Assembly (NCBI GenBank): GCA_902489595.1
Contig: CABUAS010000070.1
Coordinates: forward strand, 1 to 9,930
Source: an uncultured Oscillospiraceae bacterium
GTDB lineage: Bacteria; Bacillota; Clostridia; Oscillospirales; Acutalibacteraceae
Direction of reading: 5' to 3'
Length of the DNA stretch: 9,930 nt
The notes beneath the pieces were generated by a model, which did no database searches, was not told where the DNA came from, and was given only the letters and a program-made list of their open reading frames with translations. Of this stretch, positions 1 through 5,858 are shown piece by piece. Within the stretch, counting starts at the first letter, position 1. Every line of letters starts with the position of its first letter. The position numbers and the translations under genes are program-made.

Positions 1-12
1 AAAAAATGATTT

Positions 13-20
13 AAAGGAGG
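13..20 (+). promoter_or_regulatory. Ribosome binding site deciding the SEDS gene start
   Basis: AAAGGAGG is a near-perfect Shine-Dalgarno sequence. Two consecutive TTG codons follow, at 25 and 28. The spacing from the last G is 4 nt to the first and 7 nt to the second, so the TTG at 28 is the better start. No ATG in this frame is near. Confidence 0.8.
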
Positions 21-27
21 CAAATTG

Positions 28-1188
28 TTGGACGGAATAAAAAGGCGAACTACACTCGGCGATTTTTTCAGCGGACTTGACTACATAACAATAATTACTT
101 CAATGATAGCCTCTGCTTACGGTTTGCTGCTTGTTTACAGTGCAACGCACTATGTGCTTGACGATGAAACAAAAATTGCAGGCTCGGTACTTACAATGAT
201 TGCTTCAATCGGAGTGGGCATAATAATGGCTCTCGGGCTGTCTGTTATAAACTATGAAGTTATAAGCAAACTATGGCCTGTTGTAGGCGTTGCCTGTGTT
301 CTTTTAATGATTGTTACTTTCTTTTTCGGCACTTCCGCCCCCGGGCGTGACACGGCAAGATCGTGGCTTGATTTCGGATTTTTCACTCTGCAAAGTTCCG
401 AACTTCTGAAAGTCGGTTTTATTATATCTTTTTCATATCACCTTGATTTGGTTAAAGACAATATCAACAAAATTAAAGTGATTATACCGCTTGTACTTCA
501 CGGCGCAGTACCTATCGGGCTTTGCATACTTACAGGCGATGCAGGCTCGGCTCTCATTTTCCTTATTATGTTCATAGGAATGTTGTTTTTTGCAAGAATA
601 AACATTGGCTACTTTGCCGCAGGCATATGTGCGCTGATTGTCGGCTTTATTGCGGCGTGGAAACTGAATATCATTGACGGTATTCAAAGACAGAGAATTG
701 AGGCACTGTTTTACCCCGAATTATACAAAGATGTTTTGTATCAGCAGACAAACGGCAAAATCGCACTCGGAAGCGGCGGAATGTTCGGTCAGGGATTTTT
801 ACAGGGCAAACTGACACAGAGCGGTGCTGTTCCCGTAAACGAAAGCGATATGATACTTACAGTTGCAGGTGAGGAACTTGGTTTTGTCGGTGCGGCGGCA
901 GTAATTCTGCTGATTGCCGTGCTGATATTAAGAGTGGGCAGAGTTGGTCTTAAAGCAAGAGATAATGTAGGCTATCTTATGTGTATGGGTATTGCCGTAA
1001 TGCTGTTTGCTCAACTGGTTATTAACGTTGGAATGGAATTATCACTTCTGCCGTGCATAGGTATTACACTGCCGTTGTTCTCGGCGGGCGGTTCATCAAG
1101 TCTTAGTATTTATCTTACAATCGGCATTGTTTTATCGGTTTACAGATACAGTAAAAATCAGCAGAAATCATTATTTTATACAGATTAA
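28..1188 (+). CDS. SEDS-family (FtsW/RodA/SpoVE) peptidoglycan polymerase, RodA-like
   Basis: This is a polytopic inner-membrane protein of 386 residues, the usual RodA/FtsW length, with about ten hydrophobic segments. SEDS proteins polymerise lipid II into glycan strands together with a class B penicillin-binding protein. Family motifs in order are: SWLDFG then QSSE (about 113-125; QPSE in most members), GDAGSALIF (170-178; usually PDLGTAL), GSGGMFGQGFLQG (248-260), and ESDMI with Asp274 followed by GEELGFVG. That Asp sits where the catalytic Asp of RodA lies (HTDFI). The C-terminal signature is LLPCIGITLPLFSAGGSSS (340-358). The start is the TTG at 28, best spaced from AAAGGAGG. No partner penicillin-binding protein is in the window, so whether this is the elongation (RodA), division (FtsW) or sporulation (SpoVE) member cannot be settled. 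Family assignment is secure, subfamily is not. The gene converges on the operon at 1325-5677. Confidence 0.92.
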   Translation: MDGIKRRTTLGDFFSGLDYITIITSMIASAYGLLLVYSATHYVLDDETKIAGSVLTMIASIGVGIIMALGLSVINYEVISKLWPVVGVACVLLMIVTFFFGTSAPGRDTARSWLDFGFFTLQSSELLKVGFIISFSYHLDLVKDNINKIKVIIPLVLHGAVPIGLCILTGDAGSALIFLIMFIGMLFFARINIGYFAAGICALIVGFIAAWKLNIIDGIQRQRIEALFYPELYKDVLYQQTNGKIALGSGGMFGQGFLQGKLTQSGAVPVNESDMILTVAGEELGFVGAAAVILLIAVLILRVGRVGLKARDNVGYLMCMGIAVMLFAQLVINVGMELSLLPCIGITLPLFSAGGSSSLSIYLTIGIVLSVYRYSKNQQKSLFYTD

Positions 1189-1224
1189 AAAAGGTGCAGG
1201 AATTTGAACATTCCGGCACCTTTT
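1187..1224. terminator. Bidirectional intrinsic terminator
   Basis: An 11-bp stem (1193-1203 with 1210-1220, one A/G mismatch) has a 6-nt loop, TTGAAC. It is flanked by six A on the left and four T on the right. On the + strand it ends the SEDS gene directly after its TAA. On the - strand the stem is followed by six T, so it can also stop transcripts coming from the convergent lipoprotein gene. Confidence 0.85.
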
Positions 1225-1232
1225 CATATACG

Positions 1233-1246
1233 CTGCTGCAAAGCAG
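1233..1246 (+). other. Small hairpin with a GNRA-type loop
   Basis: CTGCT and AGCAG form a 5-bp stem closing a GCAA loop, which is a stable GNRA tetraloop if transcribed on the + strand. It abuts and shares one base with the inverted repeat at 1246-1309. No function is assigned; it may be chance. Confidence 0.4.
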
Positions 1247-1309
1247 GTCAATGTGATCCCTTTGTCTGGTGAAATGTCAAAATCGTTGACAAAAGGATTT
1301 ACATTGACC
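1246..1309. repeat. 64-bp nested inverted repeat in a convergent intergenic region
   Basis: The outer arms are 1246-1266 and 1288-1309. Their terminal 9 bp are perfectly complementary (GGTCAATGT with ACATTGACC), followed by an imperfect CCTTT/GTC block. Inside lies a second perfect inverted repeat, TGTCAA (1275-1280) and TTGACA (1286-1291), separated by AATCG. Bases 1288-1291 belong to both, so the two helices compete. No open reading frame is present. It could be a palindromic intergenic repeat or miniature mobile-element relic, or a structured 3' end of the minus-strand operon transcript. Confidence 0.6.
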
Positions 1310-1324
1310 CCTACAAAGGCTTTT

Positions 1325-1795
1325 TTAATACCATTTGTTTATCCAGCCGTTTTTATCAGTAACCGACTGTGATGAAGACGGTTTTTCGGATTCGGTGTTT
1401 TTTTCCGAAACCGGCGGGAGCGTATTGGGATCAGGCTCGGTATATTCATACTTTTCACGAAAAGTTACTTCATTGTCGTCATTACTTTCTGCCTTTGAAG
1501 TGGTTTTATTATTGCCTGATGAAATTGTTGTATTTGAAACATATTTACTGTTTTCAGCAATTTCATAGCCGCCTTTTGAATCAGTAACGGGCTTGCCCTT
1601 TTCATCAGTTTTGATTTCATTTAAAACGGTCTGATTTTCTTCATCGGTTACGACCTCATAATAATGAGTTACTCCGTTTTCATCAGTAACAGCCGTAGTT
1701 GAAACTGTTTCGGTTTCATCACTTACAGCAGAACACGCGGTGAAAAATGCAACAAGAGCAACTATTGTAAAAATTATTGAAAATGTTTTTTTCAT
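1325..1795 (-). CDS. Small lipoprotein with repeated VTD-type motifs, function unknown
   Basis: This is a 156-residue secreted lipoprotein. After KK comes a hydrophobic stretch, then FFTAC, a lipobox-like site with Cys21 as the predicted lipidated residue (Phe at -3 is acceptable but not classical). The mature part is hydrophilic and rich in Thr, Ser, Asp, Glu and Asn. It carries five short related units: VTDENG (36-41), VTDEEN (49-54), KTDEKG (62-67), VTDSKG (70-75) and VTDKNG (145-150), the last just before a terminal aromatic WINKWY. The stretch around 76-145 looks disordered and Pro/Ser rich. No enzymatic domain is recognised. The ATG at 1795 is chosen because GAGAGGTG lies 9 nt upstream. 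An in-frame GTG at 1807 lies inside that site and is less likely. It is the last gene of the glycosyltransferase operon, one base after the previous stop codon, which suggests translational coupling. Its job may be at the cell surface with the product of those enzymes, but that is inference. Confidence 0.8.
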   Translation of the reverse strand: MKKTFSIIFTIVALVAFFTACSAVSDETETVSTTAVTDENGVTHYYEVVTDEENQTVLNEIKTDEKGKPVTDSKGGYEIAENSKYVSNTTISSGNNKTTSKAESNDDNEVTFREKYEYTEPDPNTLPPVSEKNTESEKPSSSQSVTDKNGWINKWY

Positions 1796-1796
1796 A

Positions 1797-3992
1797 TTAT
1801 TTTTCACCTCTCAACTTAGAAATGAAAGCGCTGATTTTCAGCGCTAAACGCACAAGCCTTTTTGAAAGAATTGATTTTTTCTGATTTTCAAGTGAAATCT
1901 TTTTCTTTTTAAGTTCATCATTAAGATGCGCATATTTATACTGAACAACTTTAATATTTTCTTCGTTAGTTTTTGCGCGTTTCATATTGAACTTGCCCGA
2001 CTGCCTTAAATTCAAAACTGTATTGATATGGCTGTAAAAATCGACTGCCTCATCTTCACAAAGCGTATCAATAAAAGTATCGAGTTCTTTTGGGTCGACT
2101 GTTTCGGCAATATCGCAGGCATTAAAATCTATTACAGACAAACGATACTTAAGAGCCTCAAAGAACTCTTTATCATTTTTCAGATTTTCACTTTTTGCAA
2201 ACTGCTCTAAAATCTTAATGATTTTATAATAAGAATAAATCCTTTTAATACCGTTTACGCCTGTTGAAATTGAATCGCTGCGCATACGCCTGAAATACAG
2301 ATTTACATTTTCATAACTTACTCTTTTTGCATATGTCAGACACTGAATTATAAAAAGATTATCCTCGTGGAGCAGACCTTTTTCAAAACGAAGATTAAAA
2401 CGGTTAAGAAAATCACGGCTGCTTATAAGCATACAGGCTGACGGGCGGAACTCGGAATTATTTGACATTTTTATAAACATCTGTCTTCCGGTTGCGACTT
2501 TTGAATAATCTGCACTTCGTTTATACAGTTCATCAAAATGTGAAAACCGTTCAAAAACATTTTCACTGTCAAAAAAAGTTTTTGCACTGAAATATAACTG
2601 TTCAAGATTTTTTTCTTTTGCTGTTTTATAAAGATATTCATATGTTTTAGGATGAATATAATCATCACTGTCAATAAATGAGATATATTCACCCCTTGCG
2701 ATTTCAATACCTCTGTTTCTCGTATCTGAAAGACCGCCGTTTTCTTTATCTATAACGGTAATACGGCTGTCTTTTTCTTTCAGCGAGTTTAAAACAGCAA
2801 GTGAATTATCGGTCGAACCGTCGTTAATACAGATTATTTCAATATCTTTAAGAGTATTATTTATAACTGAATTTACACATTCTTCAACATATTTTTCTGT
2901 ATTATAAACGGGTATTATAACCGAGATTTTTACACTGCCGCCGCTTTGAAACGGAGTATCATTCTGCCAGTTATCTATATCAAAAAGCGGATAATCGGTA
3001 TTCGGCGCAGTTTCTTTATATTTATGCCACAAATCTTCACCGGATTTTTCAATAATATCAAGAAAAGCATCAAAATCCGACTTGTTATAAAAATATCCTC
3101 TTGTGTGACCTGCAACATCAAAATCAAAGAAATACTTATTTTTTAAAAGTGAAGCAAGTTTTATATAATTTTCTTTATCTGATGTTCGTGAAAGAACATA
3201 AAGTGACACACTCAACGCACGGTTTACATAACTTTTTTCAAATTCAGCGAATAAGCCGCGCTTTTTAAGTTCATTTTTCAGACCCGTCAAAGCGTCATAA
3301 AACTCGGTGCTGAGCGCCGATTTCTGACCCTGAAGGCTTGAAGAATTACCAAAACGATAATTGACAAAAGGTTTATTAACATAGGTAATTCTTTCTGCAA
3401 GAGCAAGATTTGAGAAAGTAAAGAACAAATCGTTTGTCTTTTTTATCGGCTGAAACTGAATTGCGTTTGCTTTTACAAAATCTGTTTTATAAAGTTTATT
3501 CCAAGGAGCAGGAGAAGTAAATCCAAAAATCCGCTCCCTTACATCATCTGCCGAAAAAGGAAGTGAATCGGGCAGAAGTTTGGTGTTGAGGTATGACGGA
3601 AGATATGTTATCTCACCGGTTGAATCATCAAATTTTTTTGCAGAACAAATGCAGACATCAGCATTGTCGGAAACTGCTTTATTATACATACTTTCAAGCA
3701 TATCCAAGTCAAAAAAATCATCTGAATCAAGAAAAATAATATACTCGCCTATGGCAGTTTTCATACCGTTGTTGCGGGCAGTGCCTGCGTATAAATTCTT
3801 TTGAGTAAGAAGTCTTATTCTGCTGTCTTTTTCCTTATACTCATTGATGATGTTTACTGAATTATCTTTTGAACCGTCATCGACAAAAATTAATTCAATA
3901 TCTTTTAAAGTCTGATTAATCAGACTGTCAACACACTGTTTTAAATATTTTTCAGTATTATAAACAGGAATTACTACTGAAACTTTTGGCAT
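1797..3992 (-). CDS. Tandem two-domain family 2 (GT-A) glycosyltransferase
   Basis: This is a cytoplasmic 731-residue enzyme expected to transfer sugars from nucleotide-sugar donors, probably to a surface polysaccharide or glycoconjugate. It contains two family 2 domains. Domain 1 (about 1-225) has VSVVIPVYNTEKYL, the nucleotide-binding VDDGS (37-41) and the metal-binding DSDD (89-92). Its acceptor-side motif is NDLFF (187-191) where HED is usual. An all-helical linker (about 230-352) follows. Domain 2 (about 354-590) has ISVIIPVYNTEKYV, INDGS (389-393), DSDD (441-444) and HEDNLF (542-547). The C-terminus (about 675-731) is charged, with a probable coiled coil and an amphipathic LSKRLVRLALK helix that could hold it at the membrane. 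GGAGGG 6 nt before the ATG supports this start. It follows its paralogue by 35 bp and precedes the lipoprotein by 1 bp. Two active sites on one chain suggest two successive additions or a repeating disaccharide, but the sugar is unknown. Confidence 0.88.
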   Translation of the reverse strand: MPKVSVVIPVYNTEKYLKQCVDSLINQTLKDIELIFVDDGSKDNSVNIINEYKEKDSRIRLLTQKNLYAGTARNNGMKTAIGEYIIFLDSDDFFDLDMLESMYNKAVSDNADVCICSAKKFDDSTGEITYLPSYLNTKLLPDSLPFSADDVRERIFGFTSPAPWNKLYKTDFVKANAIQFQPIKKTNDLFFTFSNLALAERITYVNKPFVNYRFGNSSSLQGQKSALSTEFYDALTGLKNELKKRGLFAEFEKSYVNRALSVSLYVLSRTSDKENYIKLASLLKNKYFFDFDVAGHTRGYFYNKSDFDAFLDIIEKSGEDLWHKYKETAPNTDYPLFDIDNWQNDTPFQSGGSVKISVIIPVYNTEKYVEECVNSVINNTLKDIEIICINDGSTDNSLAVLNSLKEKDSRITVIDKENGGLSDTRNRGIEIARGEYISFIDSDDYIHPKTYEYLYKTAKEKNLEQLYFSAKTFFDSENVFERFSHFDELYKRSADYSKVATGRQMFIKMSNNSEFRPSACMLISSRDFLNRFNLRFEKGLLHEDNLFIIQCLTYAKRVSYENVNLYFRRMRSDSISTGVNGIKRIYSYYKIIKILEQFAKSENLKNDKEFFEALKYRLSVIDFNACDIAETVDPKELDTFIDTLCEDEAVDFYSHINTVLNLRQSGKFNMKRAKTNEENIKVVQYKYAHLNDELKKKKISLENQKKSILSKRLVRLALKISAFISKLRGEK
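1805..1812 (-). promoter_or_regulatory. Ribosome binding site of the lipoprotein gene, inside the preceding gene
   Basis: GAGAGGTG (read on the - strand) overlaps the last codons of the upstream glycosyltransferase gene and precedes the ATG at 1795 by 9 nt. It supports the ATG at 1795 over the GTG at 1807 and suggests coupled translation. Confidence 0.7.
2953..3023. repeat. 71-bp near-identical direct repeat, copy 1
   Basis: This block in the interdomain linker of the tandem glycosyltransferase matches 5187-5257 at 69 of 71 positions. It encodes most of the motif from KYKETA to NDTP just before the second catalytic domain. Only one of the two differences is synonymous (an Asn codon); the other changes Pro to Ser. 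Surrounding regions of the two genes differ at many third positions. Confidence 0.85.
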
Positions 3993-4027
3993 ACAAAACC
4001 CTCCGATTTACCGATAAAAAGATGATT

Positions 4028-5677
4028 TTACTTGAATATTCTTTTAATTTTCGCAATAAAACTATCAAGTTTTAAAGCAAATCTTACAATTCTTTTTGAA
4101 AGCAGCGAATTATTTTCATTTTCAAGCCTTAACACGTCTTTTTTCAGATTATCATTTGTATGATTAAGTTTATACTGAACAACTTTTTCGGTTTCTTTGG
4201 AATTAATAAAGCGTGTCTGACCTTCTTTTTTCTTTGAAAGAGCCCGAGAAACTGTGTTAATATAATTATAAAAATTAATCGCGTCATCTTCTTTGAGCGT
4301 ATCGGAAAAAGCATCAAGTTCTTCAGGCGGTATTTTTTCTGCAACTTCGCAGGCATTATAATTCATAAGAGAAATCTGGCGTTTTAAAGCGTCAAAAAAT
4401 TCTTTGTCACAGTTGAGATTTTCGTTTTTTGCAAAACTGCCTAATATTTTAATAATTTCATAATATGAAAAAACACGCTTTATATTATTTTCGCCTGTCA
4501 TAATCGAATTTCTACGCATACGCCTGAAATAAAGATTTGCATTTACATAACTTACCCTTTCGGCAAATGTAAGGCATTGAATTATAAAGAGATTATCTTC
4601 GTGCAGAATTCCCTCTTTAAAGCGAAGATTATTTTTACTTAAAAATTCACGCCTGCTTATAAGCATACACGGCGACGGGCGGAATTCTGCATTACCAGAC
4701 ATTTTTTTAAACATCTGCCTGCCGGATGTAATTTCAGAATAATCAGCACGTCTTCTGTAAAGTTCATCAAAATCCGAAAAAGCAGAATACATATTATCGC
4801 TTTCAAAAAAAGATTTTGCACTGAAATAAAGCTGGTCAAGATTATTCTGTTTTGCTTTTGTATAAAGCAATTCATATGTTTTGGGGTGAATATAATCATC
4901 GCTGTCTATAAATGAGATATACTCTCCCCTTGCAAGTTCAATGCCCATATTCCTCGTATCCGACGGACCGCTGTTTGGCTTGTCTGCAACTGTAATTCTG
5001 CTGTCCTGCTCTTTAAGGAAATTCAAAACGGCAAGTGAATTATCAGTTGAACCGTCATTTATGCAGATAATTTCAATATCTTTCAAAGTGTTGTTTCTTA
5101 TTGAATTAACACACTCTTCAACAAATTCTTCAGCGTTATATACAGGCACTACAACTGAAATTTTAATACTGCCGTCACTCGGAACAGGAGTATCATTCTG
5201 CCAGTTATCTATATCAAAAAGCGGATAATCGGTGTTCGACGCAGTTTCTTTATATTTGCACCACAAATCATCGCCGGATTTATCAATAATATCAAGCAGA
5301 ACATCAAAATCATAACTGCTGTAAAAATACCCTCTTGTGTGCCCGGCAATGCCGAAATCAAAAAAATACTTATTTTTCAGATCATCGGCAAATTTGATAT
5401 AATTTTCTCTGTTATCAGCAGAATTCAGAACTGAAACCAAAAGATTTAACGCAAGATTTACATAATCTTTTTCGAACTTATTAAAAATATTTCTGCTCTG
5501 AAGCTCTTTTTTTAGTTCATCAAGTGCACTGCGGCAGGAATTTTCAAAATTATCGGGTGCAGAATCTGCAAAAATCAATTCAACATCTTCAAAACTTTCA
5601 AAAGAAAAGTATTTTTTATATTCTTTCATATATTTTTCTGCATTAATTACAGGAATAACGACTGATACTTTGGACAT
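4028..5677 (-). CDS. Family 2 glycosyltransferase with a remnant first domain (paralogue of the next gene)
   Basis: This 549-residue protein is homologous along its length to the downstream 731-residue enzyme but lacks about 180 residues of the first catalytic domain. Residues 1-47 keep the first beta strand (VSVVIPVINAEKYM) and a VELIFADSAPDN segment where VDDGS stands in the paralogue. The sequence then jumps at about residue 50 to the helical linker (ALDELKKEL onward), so the first DSDD and the whole acceptor half are missing. The second domain (about 171-410) is complete: ISVVVPVYNAEEFV, INDGS (206-210), DSDD (258-261) and HEDNLF (359-364). The C-terminus again has a coiled-coil-like stretch and an LSKRIVRFALK amphipathic helix. 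The frame is open and AAGGGG lies 8 nt before the ATG, so it appears to be an expressed single-site transferase rather than a pseudogene. It is the first gene of the minus-strand operon. Donor and acceptor are unknown. Confidence 0.86.
   Translation of the reverse strand: MSKVSVVIPVINAEKYMKEYKKYFSFESFEDVELIFADSAPDNFENSCRSALDELKKELQSRNIFNKFEKDYVNLALNLLVSVLNSADNRENYIKFADDLKNKYFFDFGIAGHTRGYFYSSYDFDVLLDIIDKSGDDLWCKYKETASNTDYPLFDIDNWQNDTPVPSDGSIKISVVVPVYNAEEFVEECVNSIRNNTLKDIEIICINDGSTDNSLAVLNFLKEQDSRITVADKPNSGPSDTRNMGIELARGEYISFIDSDDYIHPKTYELLYTKAKQNNLDQLYFSAKSFFESDNMYSAFSDFDELYRRRADYSEITSGRQMFKKMSGNAEFRPSPCMLISRREFLSKNNLRFKEGILHEDNLFIIQCLTFAERVSYVNANLYFRRMRRNSIMTGENNIKRVFSYYEIIKILGSFAKNENLNCDKEFFDALKRQISLMNYNACEVAEKIPPEELDAFSDTLKEDDAINFYNYINTVSRALSKKKEGQTRFINSKETEKVVQYKLNHTNDNLKKDVLRLENENNSLLSKRIVRFALKLDSFIAKIKRIFK
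5187..5257. repeat. 71-bp near-identical direct repeat, copy 2
   Basis: This is the counterpart of 2953-3023, in the linker just upstream of the intact catalytic domain of the shorter glycosyltransferase. There are two mismatches in 71 bp. Confidence 0.85.
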
Positions 5678-5753
5678 AACGAAAACCCCTTAATTATGCA
5701 CTAAGAAAAGTCCGCCTGCAAGAAATTTGAATAACATTTACCATAATATATAA

Positions 5754-5784
5754 ATTATTACAAAACTGCCTAAATAATTGACAA
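5754..5784 (-). promoter_or_regulatory. Possible promoter of the glycosyltransferase operon
   Basis: On the - strand TTGTCA (5784-5779, five of six matches to the -35 consensus) is followed after 19 bp by AATAAT (5759-5754, five of six matches to the -10). The 19-bp spacing is longer than the ideal 17, so this is tentative. An alternative -10 TATTAT lies at 5748-5743 but has no good -35. The -35 overlaps that of the divergent promoter. Confidence 0.35.
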
Positions 5785-5806
5785 AAGAGTTAAAATATGC
5801 GATTAT
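5778..5806 (+). promoter_or_regulatory. Sigma-A-type promoter of the glucosaminidase gene
   Basis: A consensus TTGACA (5778-5783), a 17-bp spacer and GATTAT (5801-5806), with TG one base before it as an extended -10, form a convincing housekeeping promoter. Transcription would begin near 5813, leaving a leader of about 45 nt containing AAGGAG (5845-5850). Confidence 0.7.
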
Positions 5807-5858
5807 ATTTGTAACAGTTTTTTCAAACTAATCCGAATAAGACTAAGGAGACGGCAAA

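Noticed and set aside
433..687. Open frame of 84 residues on the - strand inside the SEDS gene
   Set aside because: Antisense to a clear membrane-protein gene, with no recognisable ribosome site or domain; composition fits a shadow frame.
1286..1309. TTGACA as a -35 promoter element in the intergenic repeat
   Set aside because: No acceptable -10 occurs 16-18 bp downstream (GC-containing ACCCCTAC region), and no + strand gene follows.
1239..1318. CAAAG on both sides of the inverted repeat as a target-site duplication
   Set aside because: The two copies are only 5 bp, lie at different distances from the repeat ends and are likely to occur by chance.
1335..1587. Two + strand open frames opposite the lipoprotein gene
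   Set aside because: They mirror a gene with a lipobox, ribosome site and operon context on the other strand, and have no features of their own.
4941..5228. 95-residue + strand open frame within the short glycosyltransferase
   Set aside because: It is antisense to the conserved INDGS/linker region of a well-supported gene and has no ribosome site.
4028..5677. Calling the short glycosyltransferase a pseudogene
   Set aside because: The frame is uninterrupted, the second catalytic domain has all expected motifs, and a good ribosome site and operon position remain.
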